A DNA stretch of 64,000 nt from Pseudoluteimonas sp047602125 (GCA_047602125.1 JASGIB010000001.1:62001-126000), one strand, 5' to 3'. Shown: positions 48,062-57,304, counted from the first letter of the stretch. Notes: a model not told the origin generated them from the sequence alone. Program-made: numbers and translations.

Positions 48062-48907
48062 TCAGAACCAGCCGCGGACCCCGGCGACCCAGTGCCCGCC
48101 GGCTCCGCCGCCATCCATCCCGGCGGTCGCCCACTCGTAGCCGACATAAGGCGCGAACTGGCGGCTGAATTCGTAACGCAGGCGCAGCCCGGCCTCGAAG
48201 GAATCGCGCGGCGCGTCGTTGCCGGCGTAGGCATCGGCTTCCAGTCGCGGTTGCAGCGCCAGTCGTTGCGTCAGCAGCAGGTCGTAGCTGGCTTCGGCCC
48301 GCGCGCCGATTCCGTCCGCGCCGGCGTAGAGCGTAGCGGCGATGTCGATCTTGTACGGCGCGATGCCTTCGATGCCCAGCGCCAGCCAGTCGCGATGTTC
48401 GCCCGCACCGAAATCGTGGCGCACGCCCAGCGTGCGGTTCCACCACGCGCTGGTGGCGCGCGACCACAGCAGCTCGAGTTCGCCGTCGCGGGTTTCGCCA
48501 CCGATGCGTTCGCCGCGGCTGCGCCATTCGAAGCGGTCGCGGCGGTGCCCGGCCCAGCCGTGCAGTTCCCACGCGAGTCCGTCCGCATCGTCGTCGCGGA
48601 ACGCTTCCAGCCGGTCGAATGCGAGCGTGGCGACGAACGGGTCGTCGTCCATGTGGCCGCGCATGTCCATGCCGCCGAGATCGGGAAATGCATGCGCGAG
48701 GTCTTCGGCCGTCGGTGCTGGCAGGGCGGGGGAGGGCGACGACGGCTGCGCCTGCTGCATCATCCTCGCGTGTTCTTCCGCGGTCATGCCGGGCATGCCG
48801 TGATCCATCTTCGACATGTCGTGGCCTTCGTGCTGCGCCCATGCGGTCGGCGCGGCGAATGCGAGCATGCAGGCGAGGGCGCGAGCGAAAGGGAACGTAC
48901 GCTTCAT
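48062..48907 (-). CDS. copB: Outer-membrane copper resistance protein CopB
   Basis: A 281-residue protein with a signal peptide, a Met/His-rich segment (HEGHDMSKMDHGMPGM) and a C-terminal CopB/PcoB beta-barrel domain that ends in Phe, the usual outer-membrane signal. It should bind or export copper at the outer membrane. The ATG overlaps the copA stop by 3 bases (ATGA), and the frame runs far upstream without similarity. It is the last gene of the copper operon. Confidence 0.9.
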   Translation of the reverse strand: MKRTFPFARALACMLAFAAPTAWAQHEGHDMSKMDHGMPGMTAEEHARMMQQAQPSSPSPALPAPTAEDLAHAFPDLGGMDMRGHMDDDPFVATLAFDRLEAFRDDDADGLAWELHGWAGHRRDRFEWRSRGERIGGETRDGELELLWSRATSAWWNRTLGVRHDFGAGEHRDWLALGIEGIAPYKIDIAATLYAGADGIGARAEASYDLLLTQRLALQPRLEADAYAGNDAPRDSFEAGLRLRYEFSRQFAPYVGYEWATAGMDGGGAGGHWVAGVRGWF

Positions 48908-50613
48908 GCGTCCACCCGCACTTCGCGGAACATGCCCAGTTCCATGTGCAGCAGCATGTGGCAGTGGTAGGCCCAGCGGCCGAGCGCGTCGGCGCGCACG
49001 CGATAGCTGCGCGAATGCCCCGGCGGCACGGTCACGGTGTGGCGGCGCACGCGGAATGCGCCGTCCTCGCCTTCGATGTCGCTCCACATGCCGTGCAGGT
49101 GGATCGGGTGTTCCATCATGGTGTCGTTGACCAGCACGATGCGCAGGCGTTCGCCGTAATCGAAGCGCAGCGGTTGCGATTCCGAATATGGAATGCCGTC
49201 GAAACCCCAGGCGTAGCGCTCCATGTTGCCGGTCAGGTGCAGTTCCAGCGTGCGCCCCGGTTCGCGGCCATCGGGGTCGGCGAAATCGCTGCGCAGATCG
49301 GAAAGCGTAAGCACGCGCCGGCCGTTGCCGCGCAGGCCGACCCCGGGATCGTCCTGCGCCTTCGATGGATTGGTCGCGCGCATGTCGATCCACGGCGAGG
49401 CCGGCAAGGGCTTCGATCCGGTGGCGTCATGCGCCGTGCCGTGGTCCATGCCGGGCATGGCATGGTCCATCTTCGACATGTCGTGGCCCGCGCCGTGGTC
49501 CATGCCCATGTCCGCCATGGTCAGCAACGGGCGCAGGTCGAGCGGCGGAACCGGCGCGGACAACCCGTAGCGCGGCGCCAGCGTGGCGCGCGCATAGCCG
49601 CCGCGATCCATCGCCTGGGCGAAAATCGTGTACGGCTGCTCCTGCGGTTCGACCACCACGTCCAGCGTTTCCGCCACCGCGATGCGGAATTCGTCGACGG
49701 TGATCGGATGCACGCGCTGGCCGTCGGCGGCGACGACGGTCATCTTCAATCCCGGAATGCGCACGTCGAAATAGGTCATCGCCGAGCCATTGACGAAGCG
49801 CAGGCGCACGCGTTCGCCGCGCGCGAACACTGCGGTCCAGTTGTCGTCCGGCATGTGCCCGTTGGCGAGATAGCTGTACGCCGGCGCGGACACATCGGCG
49901 AGGTCGGTCGGGCTCATGCGCATGCGCCCCCACATCGTGCGGTCGGCGCGGGTCGCCGGCCAGCCGTCGCGCTGCGCGTCGCGCCGCAGGTCGCCGACGG
50001 TGCGGCGGTGGCGGTTGTAGATGTCGGATTCGACCAGCAGCTTGCGCTGGATCGCGTGCGGGTCGGCGTCGCTCCAGTCCGAGAGCAGCACGACGTGTTC
50101 GCGCTCGGCGGCGATGCCGTCGGGTTCGCGCGGATCGATCACGATCGCGCCGTACACGCCCTGCGCTTCCTGCATGCTGGAATGCGCGTGGTACCAGTAG
50201 GTGCCGGCCTGGCGCACCGGGAAACGATAGAGATGGCTGCCGCCGGGCGCGATGCCGTGGAAGCTCAGGCCCGGCACGCCGTCCATGTCCGCCGGCAGCA
50301 CGATGCCGTGCCAGTGCAGCGATGTGGCTTCGTGCAGCGAGTTGCGCACCCGCAGCGTGACCGTATCGCCCTCGCGCCAGCGCAGCGTCGGCGCCGGCAA
50401 CGTGCCGTTCACGGTCTTCGCCCATGCGCGACGACCGCTGAAATTCACCGGCAACGCGCCGATGTCGAGCGCGAAATCCGTGCCGCGCAATTCCGGAATG
50501 GCATGCGCTTGTGCATTCTGCACGAACACGCCGCGGGGCAGGGCAGCCGCGCCGGCGAGCGCGAACGCGCTGGTGACGAAGCGGCGTCGCGCGGGATCGA
50601 ATGGCGGACTCAA
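48904..50613 (-). CDS. copA: Copper resistance multicopper oxidase CopA
   Basis: A 569-residue periplasmic oxidase of Cu(I). The N-terminus has a twin-arginine signal (ARRRFVTSAFALAGA). Copper sites are HWHG, WYHAH, HPIHLHG and HCHMLLHMELGM, and a Met-rich segment GHDMSKMDHAMPGM lies in the middle. The start is TTG at 50613, overlapping the previous stop (TTGA); a later start would lose the Tat motif. The same DMSKMDH block recurs in CopB. Confidence 0.94.
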   Translation of the reverse strand: MSPPFDPARRRFVTSAFALAGAAALPRGVFVQNAQAHAIPELRGTDFALDIGALPVNFSGRRAWAKTVNGTLPAPTLRWREGDTVTLRVRNSLHEATSLHWHGIVLPADMDGVPGLSFHGIAPGGSHLYRFPVRQAGTYWYHAHSSMQEAQGVYGAIVIDPREPDGIAAEREHVVLLSDWSDADPHAIQRKLLVESDIYNRHRRTVGDLRRDAQRDGWPATRADRTMWGRMRMSPTDLADVSAPAYSYLANGHMPDDNWTAVFARGERVRLRFVNGSAMTYFDVRIPGLKMTVVAADGQRVHPITVDEFRIAVAETLDVVVEPQEQPYTIFAQAMDRGGYARATLAPRYGLSAPVPPLDLRPLLTMADMGMDHGAGHDMSKMDHAMPGMDHGTAHDATGSKPLPASPWIDMRATNPSKAQDDPGVGLRGNGRRVLTLSDLRSDFADPDGREPGRTLELHLTGNMERYAWGFDGIPYSESQPLRFDYGERLRIVLVNDTMMEHPIHLHGMWSDIEGEDGAFRVRRHTVTVPPGHSRSYRVRADALGRWAYHCHMLLHMELGMFREVRVDA

Positions 50614-51149
50614 TGGCAGGGCGCCTTGATCTGCTTGCGCAGCAACCACCAGTTCACCGGCAACGCCGCCAGGAAACCCGCCGGCGCCGCAACGGCCAGG
50701 CTGATCCAGAATTGCGGATGCAGTACCGATTTCACGCCCATGCCGCCCATGTGGTAATCGACGGTGTTCATCGCGATTTCCATGACCGCGATCGAGATCG
50801 CTTCGCCGAGCCAGATCGTGCGCAGCGCCTGCAGGAAGCGCATGCCGTTCTGCACCAGCGGCCACAGCCCCAGCGTGAATCCGCTGGCATAGGATAAGGT
50901 CGTGGACAGCGCCACGGTATGCAGCGGCGCAAGCCCGAGGGACACGCCGATCAGCAGGCCCACCATCTCGCCGATGATGCAACCTGTCAGGCAATGCAGC
51001 GTCGCATGCACGGCGATGCGCAGCGGCGAGTCGTCATGGCTGCGATGCCCATGATGGGAATGCGCTTGCGCTTCCGGAGCGGATGGCTGATGGCAGCAGG
51101 CGTGTCCGGCATCGACCGGCGGATGAGCGTGGCTGGCATGCTCGTTCAC
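50610..51149 (-). CDS. His-rich DUF4396 membrane protein
   Basis: A 179-residue protein with a hydrophilic N-terminus containing ten His and two Cys in 40 residues (metal-binding look), then about four membrane helices. The helical part begins ATLHCLTGCIIGEMVGLLIG, the DUF4396 signature. The GTG start overlaps the merR stop (GTGA). Linkage with copA and copB and the His-rich tail suggest a copper-handling membrane role, which is an inference. Confidence 0.82.
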   Translation of the reverse strand: MNEHASHAHPPVDAGHACCHQPSAPEAQAHSHHGHRSHDDSPLRIAVHATLHCLTGCIIGEMVGLLIGVSLGLAPLHTVALSTTLSYASGFTLGLWPLVQNGMRFLQALRTIWLGEAISIAVMEIAMNTVDYHMGGMGVKSVLHPQFWISLAVAAPAGFLAALPVNWWLLRKQIKAPCH

Positions 51150-51556
51150 CGCGAAACCTCCGGCATTGCGCCCAGCACGCGATGGATGATCGGGCAGCCT
51201 TCGAGCGGGCCTTGCCCGGAACAGGAACTGGCCAGTTCGGCCAGCGAATCCCGCAGCGCCTGCAGCTCGTGCAGTTTGGCGTCCACGTCGGCGAGCCGGC
51301 GCTCGGTCAGTGCGCGGACTTCGGTACGGTCCGCCTTCGGATCGGCATTCAGGCGCAGCAGCTCGCGGGTCTCCTCAAGGGTGAATCCGAGCGCCTTGCA
51401 GCGACGCACGAAGCGCAGCTGCTGCAGCTCGTCGTTGCCGTAATCGCGATATCCGGACGGACGCCGTGCCGGCGGCGGCAGCAGGCCCTGGCGTTCGTAG
51501 TAGCGGACGGTATCGACCGCGACGCCGGCCTTGTCGGCGAGATGCCCGATGCGCAT
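51146..51556 (-). CDS. MerR-family heavy-metal regulator (CueR-like)
   Basis: A 136-residue activator. The N-terminal winged helix (HLADKAGVAVDTVRYYERQG) is followed by a coiled coil and a metal loop with C112 and C121 (CSGQGPLEGCPIIH), close to the C-x7-C loop of CueR but one residue longer. The CueR Ser77 is Arg here and there is no divalent-type Cys, so a Cu(I)-like sensor is likely but atypical. ATG 51556 gives the family N-terminus. It is first in the copper operon. Confidence 0.88.
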   Translation of the reverse strand: MRIGHLADKAGVAVDTVRYYERQGLLPPPARRPSGYRDYGNDELQQLRFVRRCKALGFTLEETRELLRLNADPKADRTEVRALTERRLADVDAKLHELQALRDSLAELASSCSGQGPLEGCPIIHRVLGAMPEVSR

Positions 51557-51590
51557 CGGAAAGCCCTTGAATCGGAAGGAGTGGGCCAAG

Positions 51591-51620
51591 CGTAAACCTT
51601 GGACTCTGGTCCAGAGTCAA
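51591..51620 (-). promoter_or_regulatory. MerR-type promoter/operator of the copper operon
   Basis: On the minus strand TTGACT is followed by the 17-bp dyad GACTCTGG-N-CCAGAGTC, which overlaps it, and by TTTACG, giving a -35/-10 spacing of about 19-20 bp. Long spacing with a central dyad is the mark of MerR-activated promoters. It lies 35 bases before merR, so the regulator controls itself and the genes behind it. Confidence 0.75.
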
Positions 51621-51629
51621 TTCCCTATA

Positions 51630-51657
51630 ATTTCGCATAATGCCTCTTATGTAAAAT
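51630..51657. other. Candidate XerCD (dif-like) recombination site
   Basis: The 28-bp site has arms ATTTCGCATAA (51630-51640) and TTATGTAAAAT (51647-51657) around TGCCTC. Compared with E. coli dif, the XerC arm matches 8 of 11 bases and the XerD arm 10 of 11, with a 6-bp centre as required. The arms are imperfect inverted repeats (9 of 11). It is AT-rich in GC-rich DNA and lies between the copper operon promoter and rarA. It could be the chromosomal dif or a site used by a Xer-dependent element. Confidence 0.6.
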
Positions 51658-51704
51658 ATGGAATATCCCAATCCATGGCGCCAGGCCTGTAGGGACGGCC
51701 TGCC

Positions 51705-53057
51705 TCAGCTTTTCCTGCCGCGTGCTTCGGCCCTTGCAGCCCGCAACCGATCCAGTTTTTCCTTGAGCCGCGCTTCCATGCCCGAGTCGGTCGGTCGGTA
51801 GTACACGCGTTCGCCCATGGCGTCGGGGAAACCGGTCTGGTCCAGCGCCACGCCGCCGGCGACGTCGTGGTCGTATTGGTAGCCGTTGCCGTAGCCGAGT
51901 TGCTTCATCAGCTTGGTCGGCGCGTTGCGGATGTGCATGGGCACGTCCTGCGTGCCGTATTCGGCGACATCGGATTTCGCATCGCCGAACGCCTTGTACG
52001 CGGCGTTGGATTTGGCCGTGCTGGCGAGGTAGATCGCCAGCTGCGCCAACGCAAGGTCGCCCTCGGGCGAGCCGAGCCGGTCGTAGGTGTCCCAGGCCTC
52101 GATCGCCATCTGCAATGCGCGCGGATCGGCGAGGCCGATGTCCTCGATCGCCATGCGCGTGAGCCGCCGCGCGAGGTAGCCCGGGTCGCAGCCGCCATCG
52201 AGCATGCGCGCCAGCCAGTACAGCGCGGCATCGGGGTTGGAACTGCGCACGCATTTGTGCAGTGCCGAGATCTGGTCGTAGAACTGTTCGCCGCCCTTGT
52301 CGAAACGCCGGCTGCGGTCGGCCAGCACCTGCTCCAGCGTAGCCTGGGTGATCGTGCCGCCCTGCCCCGCAAGGTCCGCGGCGATCTCGAGGAAGGTCAG
52401 GCCGCGGCGCACGTCGCCGTCGGCGGCGCGCGCGACCAGCAGCAATTGTTCGTCGTCGACGTGCAGCGCGCGCTCGCCCAGTCCGCGCTCGGGGTCTTCG
52501 AGTGCGCGGCGCAAAGCGACCGCGATGTCTTCGGCGGTCACCGCTTCCATCACGTGCACGCGGCAGCGCGACAGGAGCGCCGAATTCAGTTCGAACGAGG
52601 GGTTTTCGGTGGTCGCGCCGACGAACAGGATGGTGCCGCGCTCGATGTGCGGCAGGAACGCATCCTGCTGCGCCTTGTTGAATCGGTGCACTTCGTCGAC
52701 GAACAGCACCGTGCGCCGGCCTTCGGCGAAGCGTTGCGCGGCTTCGGCCAAGACCTGGCGTACTTCGGGCAGGCCGGACAGCACCGCGGAAATCGCGCGG
52801 AAATCCGCATCGGCGTATTTCGCCAGCAGCAACGCCAGCGTGGTCTTGCCGCATCCGGGCGGTCCCCACAGCACCATCGAGTGCACGTGCCCGGATTCGA
52901 TCGCGCGGCGCAGCGCTGCGCCCGGCGCGAGCAGGCGGCGCTGGCCGACCATTTCGTCGAGCTCGCGCGGACGCATGCGCTCGGCGAGTGGTCGCAAGGC
53001 ATCGCGATCCACGCTCAGCAGGTCGTTATCGTCGAAACCGGGCTGACGCTTGGCCAA
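51705..53057 (-). CDS. rarA: Replication-associated recombination protein A
   Basis: A 450-residue AAA+ ATPase of the RarA/MgsA/WRNIP1 family that acts at stalled forks. Walker A is GPPGCGKT at 65-72, Walker B DEVH at 121-124, and sensor motif TTENPSFELN follows. The start is TTG at 53057. It follows lolA and ftsK on the minus strand, the common gammaproteobacterial order ftsK-lolA-rarA. Confidence 0.95.
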   Translation of the reverse strand: MAKRQPGFDDNDLLSVDRDALRPLAERMRPRELDEMVGQRRLLAPGAALRRAIESGHVHSMVLWGPPGCGKTTLALLLAKYADADFRAISAVLSGLPEVRQVLAEAAQRFAEGRRTVLFVDEVHRFNKAQQDAFLPHIERGTILFVGATTENPSFELNSALLSRCRVHVMEAVTAEDIAVALRRALEDPERGLGERALHVDDEQLLLVARAADGDVRRGLTFLEIAADLAGQGGTITQATLEQVLADRSRRFDKGGEQFYDQISALHKCVRSSNPDAALYWLARMLDGGCDPGYLARRLTRMAIEDIGLADPRALQMAIEAWDTYDRLGSPEGDLALAQLAIYLASTAKSNAAYKAFGDAKSDVAEYGTQDVPMHIRNAPTKLMKQLGYGNGYQYDHDVAGGVALDQTGFPDAMGERVYYRPTDSGMEARLKEKLDRLRAARAEARGRKS

Positions 53058-53111
53058 TTGCCGAACCGTTCGGGGAGTCCGCGTCGAAAGATATCAAGCC
53101 ACGATCGCGAA

Positions 53112-53735
53112 TCAGCCCTCGCCTCCCACGACGTCGACACCCTTCGGCGGGACATAGCTGAAGGTGCCGCTGGCGAACGCCGGGTTCCGTTGCCATTTCG
53201 CGAACACGATGTCGGTGCGCTGGCCGAGCAGGTCGGTGAAGCTCATCCGGTTCAGGACCTTGCCGTCGAAACCCAGGCGCGCGGATTCGAAGCTGGCGTT
53301 GTCCTTGTCGCGCGGGGTCAGCGTCAGCCATTCGAGGCCGCCTTCGGCGCCGGCTTCGGCGACGACGTAATTCTTGTCGAGCTTCGCCGGATCGACCAGC
53401 GCCGCGAGCGGGCTGTTGCCTTCGGCAGCGCCCTGCGGACGGCGCGTGACCTGCTTCAGGTCTGGGTCGTAGACCCACACGCTCTTGCCGTCGGCGACGA
53501 TGAGTTGCGGATACGGCTTGACGTATTCCCAGCGGAACAGGCGCGGCGCCGACAGCGACACGCGTCCGGTCGAATATTCCTTCTTCGCACCGTTGCTGTC
53601 GTACACGGTCTGCGCGAAGCCGCCCTGCAATCCCTTCAAGCCCTGGGTAAAGGCGTCGAGGTCGTCGCGCGCACCGGCGTGGGCGCTGGTCGCGACCAGG
53701 ATCACGGCGAAACCGAGCAAGCTGGAAAGGCGCAT
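53112..53735 (-). CDS. lolA: Outer-membrane lipoprotein carrier LolA
   Basis: A 207-residue periplasmic chaperone that ferries lipoproteins to LolB. It has a signal peptide (ends TSAHA) and family blocks QGGFAQTVYD, PRLFRWEY, DGKSVWVYDPDLKQV and FTDLLGQRTDI. The ATG at 53735 is the only start that gives a proper signal peptide. It sits between ftsK and rarA. Confidence 0.95.
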   Translation of the reverse strand: MRLSSLLGFAVILVATSAHAGARDDLDAFTQGLKGLQGGFAQTVYDSNGAKKEYSTGRVSLSAPRLFRWEYVKPYPQLIVADGKSVWVYDPDLKQVTRRPQGAAEGNSPLAALVDPAKLDKNYVVAEAGAEGGLEWLTLTPRDKDNASFESARLGFDGKVLNRMSFTDLLGQRTDIVFAKWQRNPAFASGTFSYVPPKGVDVVGGEG

Positions 53736-53820
53736 CGGAAGTCTCCGTGTGTGTATGGAGGCAGTGTGTCGATTCGAAGCTGAATGCGTGGCGAAGCGCG
53801 CCCTGCCCCGCACGCCGGGT

Positions 53821-56190
53821 TCAGTCGCGCGGCGGCGGCGGCGCCAGCACGCTGCGGTCGCCGTTGTGTTCCGGTGGCGTGACCACGCCGGCGGCTTCCA
53901 TCGCCTCGATCAGGCGCGCGGCGCGGTTGTAGCCGATTTTCAGGCGCCGCTGCACGCCGGAGATCGATGCGCGCCGGGTTTCGGTGACGATGCGCACCGC
54001 CTCGTCGTAAAGCGGATCGGATTCGTCGCCCGCCGATTGCGATTCCGGCAGGCCGGTCGCGCCGACCACCACGCCCTCGCCCATCGGCTGCACTTCCTCG
54101 AGCACGCCTTCGATGTAGTCCGGGCCGCTGCTGGACTGCTTGAGGTGCTCGACCACGCGATGCACTTCCTCGTCGCTGACGAAGGCGCCATGGATGCGTT
54201 CGGGCACCGCCGTTCCCGGCGGCAGGTACAGCATGTCGCCGTTGCCGAGCAGCGTTTCCGCGCCGCTCTGGTCGAGGATGGTGCGCGAATCGATCTTGCT
54301 CGAGACCTGGAACGCGATGCGCGTCGGGATGTTGGCCTTGATCAGGCCGGTGATGACGTCCACCGACGGGCGTTGCGTGGCGAGGATCAGGTGCATGCCG
54401 GCGGCGCGCGACTTCTGCGCCAGCCGCGCGATCAGTTCCTCGACCTTCTTGCCGACGATCATCATCATGTCGGCGAATTCGTCGATGAACACGACGATGT
54501 ACGGCAGCGTTTCCAGCTGGCGCGGCGCCTCGCCGAGGTCCGCGTTGGGCTTGAACAGCGGGTCCAGCAGCGGCTGGCCGGCATCCTGCGCGTCCTTCAC
54601 CTTCTTGTTGAAGCCGGACAAGTTGCGCACGCCGAGGATGCTCATCAGTTTGTAGCGGCGTTCCATCTCCGCCACGCACCAGCGCAGGCCGTTCGCGGCC
54701 TCCTTCATGTCGGTGACGACCGGCGCGAGCAGGTGCGGAATGCCCTGGTAGACGCTGAGTTCCAGCATCTTCGGGTCGATCATCAGCATGCGCACGTCGG
54801 CCGGGGAGGCCTTGTACAGCAGGCTCAGCACCATGGCGTTGACCGCGACCGACTTGCCCGAACCGGTGGTGCCGGCGACCAGCAAATGCGGCATGCGCGC
54901 GAGGTCGGCGACGGTCGGTCGGCCGGCGATGTCCTTGCCCAGCGCCAGCGTCAGCGGGCTGCCGGACTTGTCGTATTCCTTGGAACGCAGCAGTTCGCTG
55001 AGGTAGATCATCTCGCGGTGGGTGTTCGGCGTTTCCAGCCCGATCACCGACTTGCCCGGGATCACGTCGACCACGCGCACCGATTTCACGCTCAGTCCGC
55101 GCGCAATGTCCTTGTCGAGCGAACTGATCTGGCTGACCTTCACGCCCGGCGCGGGTTGCACTTCGAAGCGGGTGATCACCGGGCCCGGGTAGGCGCCGAC
55201 GACTTCGGCATCGATGCGGAAATCCTTGAGCTTGAATTCGATCTGCCGCGACAGCGTTTCCAGCGTGTCCTCGTCGTAGCCCTTGGCCTGCGGCTTCGGA
55301 TCGTCGAGCAGCGCGAGCGGCGGGATGCCGGAACCGTCTCCGACGTGGAACAGCGGGATCTGCTGTTCGCGCTTGGCGCGGTCGCTTTTCTCGATCGCGG
55401 GCGGGGCGGGCGGTTCGATCTTCACCGGCGTGCGCTTGGCGCGCAGTTCGGTGTCGATGCGCCGGGTTTCCTCGCGTTCGACCCGCATCTCGCGCGCGTC
55501 GTGCCATTCGACCGCCTGCTGGGTCTTTTGCCGGAAGCGCGCAGGCAGGGCCAGGACCTGCTTGCCGATCCAGTCCATCACCGCCAGCCACGACAGTCCG
55601 GTGGCGAGGGTGATCGAGACCAGCAGCAGCGCGAGCAGGAACAGGTTGCCACCGACCGGGCCGAAGCCGCGGTACAGCGAATTGCCGACCAGCCGGCCGA
55701 GGATGCCGCCGCTGCCGGCGGAGAAATCCACCACGTTGCCGATCCGCAGCGCCAGCAATCCGGTCGCGGAAACGAGGAAGCCGACGATGCCCACCAGCCG
55801 CAGCGCCGGGCCGAGGTCGGCATCGCCGTCGCCATCGCCATCCATGCCGAACAGCGCGATCCAGGCCACCACGCCCAGCACCGCCGGCAGCAGGTAGGCG
55901 ACGTAGCCGGTCAGGTAGAACAGCACGTCGGCGAGGAATGCACCGATGCGTCCACCCCAGTTGTGCACTTCGCTGGTCACCCCGCCCGACTGCGACCAGC
56001 CGGGATCGGCCGATGAGTAGGTCAACAGGCTGGCGAACAGGAACAGCACCACGCACACGACGGGGATCATCGCGATGTCGCGCCACAGCCGGTGCTGGCG
56101 CAGGCGCGCCAGCCGTCCCGGCGTCGGCGGAACGGGTTCCGCGGCGCGTCCGCGCTTGCTTCGGGTCGAATCCTGGATCGGGCGGGCCAC
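53821..56190 (-). CDS. ftsK: DNA translocase FtsK
   Basis: A 789-residue cell-division translocase. Four N-terminal membrane helices (about 40-195) are followed by a short linker and a RecA-type motor with Walker A GTTGSGKS near 440 and Walker B FIDEFADMMM, then the C-terminal gamma winged helix that reads KOPS. FtsK clears DNA from the septum and activates XerCD at dif. The GTG start matches the family. A dif-like site lies about 2 kb away. Confidence 0.97.
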   Translation of the reverse strand: MARPIQDSTRSKRGRAAEPVPPTPGRLARLRQHRLWRDIAMIPVVCVVLFLFASLLTYSSADPGWSQSGGVTSEVHNWGGRIGAFLADVLFYLTGYVAYLLPAVLGVVAWIALFGMDGDGDGDADLGPALRLVGIVGFLVSATGLLALRIGNVVDFSAGSGGILGRLVGNSLYRGFGPVGGNLFLLALLLVSITLATGLSWLAVMDWIGKQVLALPARFRQKTQQAVEWHDAREMRVEREETRRIDTELRAKRTPVKIEPPAPPAIEKSDRAKREQQIPLFHVGDGSGIPPLALLDDPKPQAKGYDEDTLETLSRQIEFKLKDFRIDAEVVGAYPGPVITRFEVQPAPGVKVSQISSLDKDIARGLSVKSVRVVDVIPGKSVIGLETPNTHREMIYLSELLRSKEYDKSGSPLTLALGKDIAGRPTVADLARMPHLLVAGTTGSGKSVAVNAMVLSLLYKASPADVRMLMIDPKMLELSVYQGIPHLLAPVVTDMKEAANGLRWCVAEMERRYKLMSILGVRNLSGFNKKVKDAQDAGQPLLDPLFKPNADLGEAPRQLETLPYIVVFIDEFADMMMIVGKKVEELIARLAQKSRAAGMHLILATQRPSVDVITGLIKANIPTRIAFQVSSKIDSRTILDQSGAETLLGNGDMLYLPPGTAVPERIHGAFVSDEEVHRVVEHLKQSSSGPDYIEGVLEEVQPMGEGVVVGATGLPESQSAGDESDPLYDEAVRIVTETRRASISGVQRRLKIGYNRAARLIEAMEAAGVVTPPEHNGDRSVLAPPPPRD

Positions 56191-56236
56191 CGTGCGATCT
56201 TGCCTTAGAAATATCCCCTAGGCCATTGATCGTACG

Positions 56237-57304
56237 TCAAAACTTCATGCCCTGCAGCGCCGGATGCACGATCTTCCCGGCTTCCACGTTGATGCCCTTC
56301 ACCAGCGCCTCGTTGCCGCGCCAGTTGCCCGAAGCGAGCTTGTTCACCCATGGCAGGATCGCCGCGCAGATCGCCTGCGAGGAGGTCTGCGGCACCGCGC
56401 CCGGCATGTTGGTCACGCAGAAATGGGTGACGCCCTCCTCCACGTAGGTCGGGTCCTTCCACGTGGTCGGGCGCGAGGTTTCGAAGCAGCCGCCCTGGTC
56501 GATGGCGATGTCGACCACGACCGAGCCGTCCTCCATGTCCTTGAGCATGTCGCGGGTCATCACGTGCGGCGCCTTGGCGCCGGTGATCAGCACCGCGCCG
56601 ATGACGAGGTCGGCCTGCGCGACCTTGCTCGCCACCACGTCGTGGTAGGGATACAGCGCGGTGACGTTGTTGCCCAGGCGCATGGCTTCGTCCATGCGAT
56701 CCTGGCGCATTTCGAACACGGTGACGTTGGCGCCGCCAGCCGCGGCCAGCGCCGCGGAAGCGCTGCCGGCCTGGCCGGCGCCGAACACCACGACGTTGCC
56801 GCGCTCGGTCGACGGCAGGCCGCCGAGCAGCTTGCCCTTGCCGCCCATGGGCTGGTGCAGCAGGTGGGTGCCGACCTGCACGCCGATCTTGCCGGCGATC
56901 ACCGACATCGGCGCCAGCAGCGGCAGGTCGCCGTTGGGCAGTTCGACGGTTTCGAACGCGACGCCGGTCAGGCCGATGTCGAGCAGCTTCTTCGTCAGTT
57001 CGGGTTCGGCTGCGAGGTGCAGGTAGCAGAACAGCAGGTGGTCCTTGCGCAGCAGCGCGAGGTCGCCGGCGATCGGTTCCTTCACCTTCACGATCAGTTC
57101 GCCCTTGTCGTACAGCGCGGCGGCGTCGGGCGCGATCTTCACCCCGAGCTTGGTGTACTGCTCGTCCTTGAAGCCGGACTTCACGCCCGCGTCCTTCTCG
57201 ATCCACACCTCATGCCCGCGCTTGACCAGGTCGCCGGCGGCGGCCGGCACCAGCGCGACGCGCCCTTCGAGGGTCTTGGTTTCCTTCGGTACGCCGATGC
57301 GCAT
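56237..57304 (-). CDS. ald: Alanine dehydrogenase
   Basis: A 355-residue enzyme that interconverts L-alanine and pyruvate with NAD. The N-terminus MRIGVPKETKTLEGRVAL is the family signature, and the Rossmann motif GAGQAGSASA follows the substrate part. Metal or active-site context KEPIAGDLALLRKDHLLFCYLHL is intact. The ATG at 57304 has an AAGGGA site. It is divergent from trxB. Confidence 0.95.
   Translation of the reverse strand: MRIGVPKETKTLEGRVALVPAAAGDLVKRGHEVWIEKDAGVKSGFKDEQYTKLGVKIAPDAAALYDKGELIVKVKEPIAGDLALLRKDHLLFCYLHLAAEPELTKKLLDIGLTGVAFETVELPNGDLPLLAPMSVIAGKIGVQVGTHLLHQPMGGKGKLLGGLPSTERGNVVVFGAGQAGSASAALAAAGGANVTVFEMRQDRMDEAMRLGNNVTALYPYHDVVASKVAQADLVIGAVLITGAKAPHVMTRDMLKDMEDGSVVVDIAIDQGGCFETSRPTTWKDPTYVEEGVTHFCVTNMPGAVPQTSSQAICAAILPWVNKLASGNWRGNEALVKGINVEAGKIVHPALQGMKF

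Noticed and set aside
47811..51657. Copper operon as a tRNA-integrated island
   Set aside because: The tRNA 3' ends face away from the operon and no repeat of a tRNA 3' end is found on the other side.
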